This document shows, one piece after another, positions 54,913 to 64,000 of a DNA stretch of 64,000 bases. A program made the position numbers and the translations under genes. Positions within the stretch are counted from its first letter, which is position 1; every line of letters begins with the position of its first letter. The DNA is from Alopecurus myosuroides (taxonomy: Eukaryota > Streptophyta > Magnoliopsida > Poales > Poaceae). Under the pieces are notes generated by a model. It was not told where the DNA came from and did no database searches. It worked only from the letters and a program-made list of their open reading frames with translations. The DNA lies in contig CM054060.1 of assembly GCA_028641055.1 (NCBI GenBank), positions 163,406,696 to 163,470,695 of the forward strand. The letters run 5' to 3'.

Positions 54913-56259
54913 ATGGAGCAGAGAACTTATTGGCCATTCAGTGTTAGGAATTTCCCTCAAGAGCTAAATATTCCCGGTTAAAAATTAGAGGTAGATCCTA
55001 GTGTTATTAAAATGATTTATGAATCTCGTTTCTATGGAAAGCCTAAAGAAGACCCTTTGTTCCATCTTAAGAAATTTGATGAAAGATGTAAAACTTTGAA
55101 CTTGAATCATGGAAACATCAACACTACTAAAGTTAAACTCTTTCCCTACTCACTAGGAGGCAAAGCATTAGATTGGATATTAAGATGGCCTCCTAGCAAT
55201 TTTACTACTTGGTTCAACTTAAGGGCTGCATTTATTGAAAGGTTTTTTCATGCTGAAAAGAATTACAGTGTTAAACAATTGCTCATTACCTTTAAACAAG
55301 AAAAAGATGAATCAATGATACAAGCATGGGAGAGATTTAGAAGTAGAGCATATGGAATAGGGCATGGCTTTAGAGATTGGATACTTATGCATATGTTTTA
55401 TAAGGGACTTTCTGAAACTTCTAGAGCCTTTTTAGATAATGAATGTGGGGGATCTTTCACTAGTACTAATGCTGCAAATACCCATGTTTTGCTTGAAAGT
55501 TTGCTCTTAGAGGTTAAAATTAAAGAGAGCTTAAAAAAGGCTGAAGTACCCGAGGATATTTTTGATGATCGCTATGAGATTTTTAATATGCATAATAGAA
55601 AAGGAAAAGTAGAGGAAATTATGATGCTTACTGAAATTAAGGATCCATTGCTTGATTTAGAAAAAAGTAGCTTGCAAGAACTTATTGCTACTCTACAAAA
55701 ATTTGCTAGTGATCCCACTATAAATATTAATCAACCTGGCTTTGGATCTTATATTGCTAATCATGTCTTGCAAGAAAAAATTGCTAGGTACAAGAATGAG
55801 GCCATGATACCTCCTAAGCTTGGGGATGCATGGATCCCCAAGGTGCTAGTTTAAATTGGAAAAGAAATTCACCATGCTATGTTAGATCTAGGTTCTAGTG
55901 TATCGGTACTCTCTAAAGAATTATATGAATTGCTAGAACTAGAAAATTTAGAAAAGTGCTCAAGTGAATTTGTCCTTGCTGATAACTCTACTAAACATGC
56001 TGTAGGACAAGTAAAAGGTGTTATGATTGAATTGCACATGACTTTCGTACCCGTTGATTTCATTATTATGGATATGGGGGATAAATCCCCTAGTCCTATT
56101 ATTTTGGGTAGACCTTTTCTTCGTACTACAGGTGCAATCATAGACTCCAAGGAAGGAAATGTAAAGTTTCAGTTCCCTCACAAGAAAATCATGGAGCACT
56201 TCCCAAGGAAGAGGGGCACGCTGAAGAACAAGCTCCCTCATGAGCTTTATCCCTCTTGA
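54913..56259 (+). pseudogene. E8 Gag-protease frame with two in-frame stops
   Basis: One reading frame of about 448 codons from ATG 54913 (MEQRTYWPFSVRNF). TAA at 54979-54981 (codon 23) and TAA at 55852-55854 interrupt it. The central 280-residue block has the Gag capsid core (FYGKPKEDPLFHLKKFDE, GGKALDWILRWPP, SMIQAWERFRSRAYG, FYKGLSETSR). After the second stop the frame gives an aspartic protease with MLDLGSSVSVLSKELY (Asp 55885-55887) and IILGRPFLRTTGAIID. No zinc knuckle is visible. The coding block is shut down by the stops but otherwise colinear, so decay is recent or readthrough occurs. Confidence 0.88.
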
Positions 56260-56275
56260 TTATCAAGTAAGTAAA

Positions 56276-56322
56276 GCCTAGCTATATGGCTATAAAGAAA
56301 TCGCTTTACGGGAGGCAACCCG
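56276..56322 (+). other. Conserved post-coding block with hairpin, E8
   Basis: cctagctatatggctataaag... ending cgggaggcaacccg (56309-56322). It matches a block after the E7 coding region (61033-61079). The end can form a CGGG/CCCG stem with a six-base loop. Confidence 0.55.
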
Positions 56323-58608
56323 GTTGTTTTTGTTTGGATTTTCCTAGTGTCCTATTGCTGTCTCAAGAGATTAGTTTTTTTGTTTTAATTCTGGAGTTTT
56401 CAATAAAGAGTCAAGTCAAACCCATTTGGACTTATAAGTTGCTATCCTAGTGCATGAAATTTCGGTTTCAGCACGAGTCTGCTCACCGTATGATTTTAAG
56501 TTTTTTATTGGTATTTCGGATTGAGCTAATTTTTTATTATGTTCTACAACTTTTTGTCCTCTGTAAGCACAAAAATTTGCTTAATTGTTTGATGAGTCTA
56601 GCTTAGGAAAAAACGTTCGTTTTGCTGCTGCTGCTTTTCTGGACAGATTCTGCCTTCTTTTGTTTTATGCACTCTTTGGGCTTGGGAATCGAATTCCATG
56701 ATTCTTTCAAGCAAGAGAGTGAACATACAACATAATGAACCTTATTGTCTATCTACTGGAGCATTTGATTTGGAATTTTGCACAGCAAGCATGTTATTTG
56801 TTTGTCCTTGCTAATCTCACCCCACCGAAAAAGAATGGGAGAAATATGTTTTGTGAAGTTTTTTCACATGGAATAGAGGAGCTGCGCCTCAAGACATCCA
56901 AGTATGGTGAAATCCATAAGATTGGGGATGTGATGAACACCCCACTGGAGCTACACTCTTTTGGTTAGCACACGTCTACTTTCTGTTTTTCTAAGCAAAG
57001 CATTTATCGTAGAGACTTGAAGCGTCTAGTTTTTATTTTTATTTTTGTTTTGATAAGACCACCACCATCATTTTATATGAGATTGAGCTACTGGAGTTTG
57101 GGTTTGGAATGTATTGTATGCTAGTATTATGACTTGGAATAGGGATGCCATGGTTGATTTGAAGAGCTACATATGTTTGCATGATTTATAGGCTTTTTAT
57201 GTGTAGAAATTTGCAATAATGTTGTCTTGAGCTATCTCTTATTCATGTCCTGGATGTTAATTGCTGGTTTATTTAGTTTGTCATGAAATGAGTAGTTCTA
57301 TGGACATATTCATGCATAGTAGCTGGTCAACTATCTCCCTCTTGCTAGCCCAAAAAATTAAAAATTCCAACAAGTAAAAACTTGTTTCCAACACTCCTTA
57401 GCCAAGTATTTCCAGTGAGTCCACCATATCTTCCCATTAGCTTCATTGCTATTCTGAGTATGTTCACCATGTTATTGTTTTTTTATGTTCTAAATTAATA
57501 TATTCACTTTATTAATTGTCATGGGTTGAACTTGGGATAGGACTCTCACGAACTTTTGAAGGCACACTTTACTTTTTATGCATCTAATAAACATGACCCA
57601 ATAATGGGAGCCACAAGTTTTGCGTTTGACAAGTGTGTTGTTGGGAGCTAGCTATAAACGTGTATCACCGGAAAGCTTTCAACATTGCACAAAAAAATTT
57701 ACATTTGGTTGATATCATGTACTTTTGTTTTTGGACTCCTGCCATGCCGAAATGAAATAGAAGAATAGTAAGTTTTGATGAGTAAGTATATATGACTAGA
57801 GAAACGCATTGGGCCGCTAACCCAAGCCATGATTTATCATGGTGGAAATTTACTTACAGCTTGAGTGACTCTATAAAATAAGAAGCTATGCATAATAGTG
57901 AATGAAAATAAAAAGGATGATGAGTCTACTCCGTTTGTTCATCTTGTCATTGTAACATGGGCTTTTTTCCATGTCATGGGGCAAGAGGTACCTCTTTGCG
58001 GTTCTCTATGATGTCATTAATACTTATTATGATTGTACAAAGCTTATTAGGAATCTTAAGTTGAGTAATCATGGAGTAGGTTTTCACACTCACGGGGCAT
58101 GAGGCTTTCAACCACCTTGTCATTCTCATTACTTAAATACTCACAATTTTAAGATGCTAGTGATAAAGGGGCAATGAGAGTCCTAGATCAATGGATACCA
58201 CATTTCAATTAGTAATTTTAGTTGAATAATTTAGAGGCTAAATAAGACTTGATCATGTTTTACCTCTACTCAATTTTCTCCAAAGTGTCCACCATATTTT
58301 CTATTCTCCATTATGCTATTCTTTGACCAATATAGGATTTTATTTTTCATTTCGTGTATGCATTTGGTCCATAGTGCTTTTATTTCATTATACACTTTGT
58401 GAACTTTCATGAAGCATCTTTGCTTGCATATTTGATATTTCTTACAACATGAATTGTATATTGCTACTCATTTCTAGTATTAATCATTTGATTATATGTA
58501 GCATGAATAATCCTCCTTGATATCCCATGATTGTTTCAATATGCAAAACCCATCTTAGTTTTATCACCTTCATACTCGAGGACGAGCATGGGTTAAGCTT
58601 GGGGATGT
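56323..58608. other. E8 non-coding interior
   Basis: About 2.3 kb between protease and the 3' LTR. ORFs under 80 codons, AT-rich, no retroelement enzyme motif in any frame. It ends in the polypurine tract. Confidence 0.8.
58594..58608 (+). promoter_or_regulatory. E8 polypurine tract
   Basis: aagcttggggatgt immediately before the 3' LTR, the same core as in other Athila-type elements. Confidence 0.8.
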
Positions 58609-60320
58609 TGATGCATGTAAAAAGCATAGATGAATTTTGCATATTTTCACATGGTTTTCTATTACATATTGCATCATATAAGGGTATAATTCAATATTTT
58701 ATAGTATTTTGGGGTTAAATTACAAAGTCCCCCAACTTTTATGGAATTAAACTTGCCTCTAAGAAACCTCGTTTTCTATATTTTTGACGTTTCAGGGGGC
58801 AAACTTCCGCGAAATCACCTGAAAATCTGCGGGGGTCATTTTCTTGGAAGGAGAAGACTTGCGGGCGAAGGATCCAAGAGAATTAGGCAAGGAGGCCCAA
58901 AAGAGGACCCTCCACGCGGCCAGATTCCTTGGCCGCGTGAGAGGCCCCCTTTTGGCCCCTGTGGCCCCAATTCCTTCCATCTTTGACTTACCGACTCCGT
59001 CTTGACCTAAAACCGACTATAAAAAGGGTCCCCCGTACCCTTACGGAGAAGAGCGCCGCCGAAACACCAAAACACCGAAACAGAGACCAGAAGTTCCAGA
59101 TTGGAGGGGGAAAACTCCGGCGGGGCGCCGCCGGTATGATCTCCTACCCCTCCAACGTCATCTCCATCGACATCTCCATGAAGAGGGAGTAGTCCACCCC
59201 AGGGCTATGGGTTTGTGGAAGCAGCACTTGTATCTCTCTCTCTATGTGCTTCACTAATTAGATCCGTATGAGCTGCCTCACATGATTACGGGCACCGTTG
59301 TAATTCCTATGTGGTGGATCTTTTCTATGAGTTATTGAATCTGAAATTGCAATTGTTTCTCTTGAGTTATTTGAGTAGATGTATCTTATGTACCCCATTC
59401 TTATTTGCTAGCTTTGATCAATCTAGTTCTTTAGAGCGTGTGTGGGGTGATGGGTGCATTAGTTGGAGTAACGGGGGGTGGCTAGTGCTGTGAAAGTGAC
59501 AGAAGTTCAGCGATCCACTAAGGTTTTGTTAAACCTTTCTTAGTTACCTCACTAGCGATAAAAAGGAGTACCTTGTTACCGGGGATTTTAAGTGACACTA
59601 ATGAATCTCCATGACTAGATCTAGCAAGTTCTTACTTCAACTTCATGTCACATTGCTTAAAGCTATACTCTAGTTTTTTCCTTAATTATCGAGGTGTTAT
59701 GATTTATTTCGCATCTTGGTGGAGTATAAGAGGGATCAATATGACCGTAGAGATCTCTATGCTAGGACGTGATGCCCATATGAAAGTACTCAATGTTAAA
59801 CATGTTATTGTAATCTCACATGTAATTCTTTATGTCCACCGTCTACTACTTTATTTGAGAGAATGCAAGTGTGAAACCATGAACCCCGGTCCTATTTTAA
59901 TTATAAGAAAACACTCTAGTTACTTTGCTGCAATTTACTTTGCTTGCACTTTACTTTACTTGCATCTCCAATTCAAATTTACATTATCTCCATCACCACT
60001 TGCATCACAAAAATACAAAAACAATCCATTGCATATTTATTTTCTCATTTGCATTTAGTAGTAGATTTAATTATTGCACATTTACTTTCAGTTTTGCATT
60101 GAAATTTAGAAGTCTCACACTCTGTGCTTGACAACCACTTGGTGAGGTTGAGGGCACAAAACTCTCTATTTGTTTGCAGGATCCTGGAGGAAGCTTGGAA
60201 GACAACTGCTGAAATACTGGCTCCCCAAGAGTTCGATATAAACCCTCGAGTCACCCTCGTGGGGAAGAAGGCTTGCCACTAGCTACACACTCTGCACTTG
60301 GAGTCTCAACCTAGCCATCA
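58609..60320 (+). repeat. E8 3' LTR (1712 bp)
   Basis: Same ends and length as 52873-54584. TATA box at 59018-59025. Followed by target duplication catgc. Confidence 0.95.
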
Positions 60321-60325
60321 CATGC
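60321..60325. repeat. Target site duplication catgc, right of E8
   Basis: Matches 52868-52872; the E7 coding frame resumes directly after it. Confidence 0.95.
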
Positions 60326-61058
60326 CTCCAGTCTTTCATAACTATTATAAAAGATGCTATAACATAGGCTATGATTACAATTATCCTCATGAAACTTGTT
60401 ATAGTTATGGAGGGATTACCGAAAACCATCTCCCTAATATACAACTTGTCTATCATGTTGGAGTTCTTTACGATGATTACGATGATGAACATGCTATTTT
60501 CAGTCCACCTACTATTGAGGAGAAAATTAATTATGATTACAATATGCCTCCTATATTTGATGATTATGGTGATGAGAATGATAATGATAGCTATTTTGTT
60601 GAATTTGCTCCCACTCATATTAATAAGAATGACTATGCTTATGTGGAGAGTATCATGCTACTGAAAGTTATTATGGCTATTATGATAATGATTATGGCTA
60701 TTATGCATGTGGCTCATGATAAGAATGTTTTAGGTGATAGTTATATTGTTAATTTTTATTCATCATGCTACTGAAAGTTATTATGAGAGAGTGAAACATA
60801 GTCTTATGCATCTCAAAAATATCAAGTTTCCCCTCTTTATGTTGAAAATTTTGAAGTTGCACATATTTTGTCTTCCTATGATAGCCACTTTGTGCTTTAT
60901 TGACTTGTTTTTCTACAAGATTCTTTTTCATAGGAAGTGGGTTAGACTTAATTTTTTTTTACATTTTCTTCTTGATGCTCTCTTTCGCTTCAATTCATAT
61001 TTCTCATGTGAGCATCTTCTCAAATTATCATGCCTAGCTAAAAGGCGTTAAAGAAAAG
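60326..61058 (+). pseudogene. E7 copy A, acidic and hydrophobic C-terminal region after E8
   Basis: Continuation of the E7 coding frame: Tyr/Asp-rich region (HETCYSYGGITENHLPN, PPIFDDYGDENDND), then a decayed hydrophobic part (about 60800-61040) that aligns with copy B. Internal short duplications around 60655-60775, in which gctactgaaagttattatg occurs twice, and stops near 60772 break the frame. Ends at the conserved post-coding block. Confidence 0.75.
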
Positions 61059-61079
61059 AACTTCTTGGGAGATAACCCA
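61033..61079 (+). other. Conserved post-coding block with hairpin, E7 copy A
   Basis: cctagctaaaaggcgttaaag... ending tgggagataaccca (61066-61079). The counterpart of the E8 block. The stem closes with T-A where E8 has C-G. Confidence 0.55.
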
Positions 61080-61270
61080 TGGTTTTATTTTTGCTTCGTT
61101 TTCTCTATTTTCTTTGAGTCGAGGGGTTGTATACTTTTGTAGCAACTCCTTTGTATCTTTATTTTCATGTTTTAGTTGTGCCAAGTAAAGTTTCTAGCGA
61201 AAGTTGGAGTTGGTTTTGGATTTCTGCTGTCCACCGTAAAAAATCATATAAATTACAGAAAGATCAGTGT

Positions 61271-63083
61271 TCGTAAAGAAAACTGGGACATGTATCATGA
61301 ACCTTTTAAAGACACTTGCATGAAAAATGAAATTTTTATTAATGATTGCAATAAACATGCTCAAACTTCTGAAAGTACTATTTCTTATAAGCATGTTATC
61401 TTTTGTGGAGCACTTAGACCTTGTGAAAAGAATCAAATTGAAGAAGAATATTGTATCCATCACACGAACGAAAAAACTAGAATGTGGGACAGGGCTCTAA
61501 ATGATCTTGGTGAAAAATTTTGTGCCCTCTATCCGTTTATTTGTGTTGCTATGAAGTGGGTCATTTCAATTTCCAATGCTCAGGCTGTAATAATAGCCTT
61601 TCGAATCCAATGAGTACTGCAAGTTTGTATTGTGATGACATGATCACTCCTAATAAGCATGATGAACTTACATTATTTTTAGGGTGTGAAGAGTTACCAA
61701 TAAAAACTACTTTGGTAGATATGAGTGCTTTTGATATGAATAGCGTCCTGCATGGTTGTCATCTTTATTGTGTTAATAATTGCCACACAAATACTTACAT
61801 ACAAAATATTATAAAAGATGAGACTTTACCAGAATATGATAGGACTACTATGTGTTTTTCTCTTCTTAATGAAGAGGAGGAATCCTCCAAAGTTTTTTCT
61901 ATTGCTTCTGACAATAAACCAAGGTATGTGGAGAAGCTTCCTTTCAAGCCTCTCCCTCCTAAAGAGGGGAAGAAGAAGAAGAAGAAGAAGGAGAGTAAAA
62001 GGAGAGAGGTAACGGTATCTCCCCCTAAGCATGGTGCTCCTATTATAGTTGTTGATGATGAGTCTGAACTCGATGATGTTACTATGCCTGTTACTTATGA
62101 TAGTGATCATGATTGGGAGAAAAAACACTACTTTTGATATTGAAAATCTCTTTGGTACCAATTCTGAAAATGATGAGGATAATAATTGTTGTACTATTAG
62201 AACTATCCATGTTCCTTCCTATGATGATATAGAAAGCCCCAGGCTTGTGGATGATGTGTTTGAAAATCCTTTTGCTACGGATGATTATATGTTTGATACA
62301 TCCCCTTCTAGTAAAAATGATGATATGTTTACTAATGAACACACTTTGGAAGATAACTATTCTACGGTTTATGATGATACTATGCCTACAGTCTTTGATA
62401 ATTATTTTAAAGAATACTATGACATAGGCTATAATTACAATCATCCTCATGAAACTTGTCATAGTTATGGAGGGATTACCCAAAACCATCTCCCTAATAC
62501 ACAACTTGTCTATCATGTTCAAGTTCTTTATGATGATTACAATGATGAATATGATATTTTTAGTCCACCTACCATTGAGGAGAAAATTAATTATGATTAC
62601 AATATGCCTCCTATATTTGATGATTATGGTGATGAGAATAATAATGATAGTTATTTTGTTGAATTTGATCCCACTACTATTAATGACTATGCCTATGTGG
62701 AGAGTAATAATTCTTTTATGCATTTGGCTCATGATAAAAATGTTTTATGGGATAGTTATATTGTTAATTTTATTCTTGATGCTGCTGACAGTTATTATGA
62801 GAGAGGGAAACATATTCTTATGCGTCTCAACAATATCAAGTTTCCCCTCTTTATGTTGAAATTTTTGAAGTTGCACTTATTTTGTCTCCCTATGCTAGCC
62901 ACTTTGTGCTTTATTGACTTGTTTTTCTACAAGATTCTTTTTCATATGAAGTGGGTTAGACTTAAATTTGTTTTATGTTTGCTTCTAGATGCTCTGTTTT
63001 GCTTCAATTCATATTTCTTATGTGAGCATCTTCTCAAATTATCATGCCTAGCTAAAAGGCTTTTAAAGAAAAGCACTTCTTAG
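61271..63083 (+). pseudogene. E7 copy B (E9): duplicated Gag tail, acidic region and hydrophobic C-terminus
   Basis: Second copy of the segment that starts near 51775 in copy A. It contains the second half of the Gag region (EPFKDTCMKNEI), a zinc knuckle damaged by a 4-base loss near 61545 (CCYEVGHFNFQC remains), a Lys-rich tract, an acidic Asp/Tyr-rich region and a C-terminal hydrophobic segment with 2-3 possible membrane helices (LHLFCLPMLATLCFIDLFFY; VLCLLLDALFCFNSYF). An extra A near 62120 shifts the frame. The last part (62113-63083) is open and ends KKSTS. Unknown function; the membrane-like end is suggestive of an env-like role but has no signal peptide or fusion peptide I can name. 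Confidence 0.72.
61972..61996 (+). repeat. GAA trinucleotide run
   Basis: About seven to eight GAA/AAG units encoding a Lys-rich stretch in copy B; copy A has a shorter, different Lys/Arg patch here. Confidence 0.85.
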
Positions 63084-63094
63084 GAGATAACCCA
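63081..63094 (+). other. Post-coding hairpin block, E7 copy B (decayed)
   Basis: taggagataaccca, one change from copy A, overlapping the TAG stop codon of the open frame. Confidence 0.5.
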
Positions 63095-64000
63095 TGTTTT
63101 TATTTTTGCAATGTTTTCTTCTATTTTCTTTGAGTCAAGGTGTTGTTTACTTCTGTAGCAAATCGTTTGTATCTTTACTTTCTCGTATTTGTTGTGCCAA
63201 GTAAAGTTTCTAGTGAAAAGTTGAAGTTAGATTTGGATTTCTGGGCAGGAACAGATTTTTGTTGTCCACTGTTTAATTCGTATAAATCCACAGAAAAATC
63301 AAAACTACCCGAAATTTTTTGTGCATGATCCTCAATTATTTACGAAACTTTTTTTAGTTCTGAGTTTTCCGGTCTGAGCAACGTAAGTTCCTAGAAAAAA
63401 TTCGTCTTTACAGGTTGTTCTCGTTTTGACAGATTCTACCTTCTTTACTTTGCTATCTCTCTTTTACTATGTTGAGTGGATTTCTTGCTCCACAAAATAT
63501 CAGTGGCTGTAGCTAATGTTTAGAAAGTATTTGTAATGCTTGTGTCCATGGAGAACATGTGAGTTTTTGATTGTGCACTAACCCTCTAATGAGAATTACT
63601 CTGAGTTTGGTGTGAAGAAAGTTTTTAAGGGTCAAGAGAAGAGGGTGATAAAATGTGATCAAGAAGAGTGAAAAGCCTAAGATTGGGGATGCCCCCTTGG
63701 TTCATCCCAGCAAATTCTAAGAATACTCAATCGTCTAAGATTGAGGATGCCCAAGGCACCCCCTTCTTCATCAGCAACTTATCAGGTCACTTCTAGTGAA
63801 ACTATATTTTTATCCGGTCACATCATATGCACTTTACTTGGAGCGTTTGTTTGTTTTAGTTTTGTTTTCTTTTATTTTCCTTGCTGCAATAAACTTAGTT
63901 GGAACCTAGAATTATTGTGTGGGAGAGAGACGTGTTCCGCTTTTCATATGAATACTCGTGTTCTTTATTATCATACTCGCATTCTTCGTTTTTCTTCTAG
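63095..64000. other. E7 3' non-coding region to the window end
   Basis: No coding sequence. Two similar stretches, ctaagattggggatgccc (63677) and ctaagattgaggatgccc (63737), resemble the aagcttggggatg polypurine tract of Athila elements, but neither is followed by an LTR start in the window. Confidence 0.65.

Larger units (their letters stand above)
52873..60320 (+). mobile_element. E8: complete gag-protease-only LTR retrotransposon
   Basis: 7448 bp with two LTRs of exactly 1712 bp, target duplication catgc, a perfect tRNA-Asp-type primer site, a Gag and protease frame, and a polypurine tract. The 4-kb interior has no reverse transcriptase, RNase H or integrase, matching the described class of terminal-repeat elements with a GAG domain (TR-GAG). 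LTR copies differ at perhaps a few per cent by eye, with changes concentrated in the first 350 bases. Protein similarity and primer site point to the Athila lineage. Confidence 0.93.
49258..64000 (+). mobile_element. E7: Athila-type element without pol, interrupted by E8, 3' end outside the window
   Basis: LTR, primer site and a Gag ORF that runs on into an acidic Asp/Tyr-rich region and a hydrophobic C-terminus, with no protease, reverse transcriptase, RNase H or integrase anywhere before the window end. E8 (52873-60320) is inserted in it with target duplication catgc. The second half of the coding region occurs twice (copy A to about 61270, copy B from about 61271). No polypurine tract plus 3' LTR is seen, so the element ends outside the window. 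Likely non-autonomous. Confidence 0.75.

Noticed and set aside
1..64000. Host protein genes, tRNA or rRNA genes, miRNA precursors
   Set aside because: Every supported coding stretch belongs to a transposable element; tRNA-like stretches are only primer-binding sites of 18 bases.

Overview
This 64-kb window is retrotransposon-dominated intergenic DNA from a large grass genome. The structural motifs (Athila-type LTRs starting TGATACGTC, tRNA-Asp-type primer sites, a Tat-lineage element with an antisense gene, a Tekay chromovirus with very long LTRs) suggest a pooid grass, such as the wheat, oat or ryegrass groups. I found no host gene, tRNA, rRNA or CRISPR array. I delimit ten transposon units, E1-E9 plus one LINE, mostly nested in each other.

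Layout. E1 (1-8785, +) is the right end of a Tekay/Del chromovirus: intact gag-pol with chromodomain, then a 5.2-kb 3' LTR. It sits in the integrase of E3, an older Tat element on the minus strand (8786-10005 and 25379-29450). E3 is also split in its RNase H/linker by E2 (10006-25373, +). E2 is a complete, very young Tat element with 932-bp LTRs, 3 differences by eye, and target duplication gtgga. Right of E3 lie E4, a truncated Tekay-like LTR (29451-32697), and E6, an Athila LTR tail plus gag start (32698-34481). A 5'-truncated LINE on the minus strand (34482-35703 and 46043-49257) is split by E5 (35704-46037, +). E5 is a complete but dead Athila element with target duplication aggag. E7 (49258 to the window end, +) is an Athila-type element with gag and a hydrophobic C-terminal region but no pol. 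It carries an internal tandem duplication (second copy called E9 here) and is split by E8 (52873-60320, +). E8 is a complete gag-protease-only element with two 1712-bp LTRs and target duplication catgc.

How the parts work together. E2 carries the full forward machinery: gag-protease, then an in-frame UAG, then RT, two RNase H domains and integrase. On the opposite strand is a separate eight-exon gene with its own TATA box and promoter motifs, starting with a domain resembling the Transposase_28 ('gypsy type') family. E7 and E8 lack RT, RNase H and integrase and can only move by borrowing enzymes from autonomous Athila relatives. They share a conserved block with a small hairpin just after their coding regions.

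The observations most worth following are the spliced antisense gene in E2, the UAG shared by E2 and E3, the 21-bp array resembling the polypurine tract inside pol, the gag-plus-membrane-segment organisation of E7, and the conserved post-coding block in E7 and E8. All family names are from motif recognition by eye.
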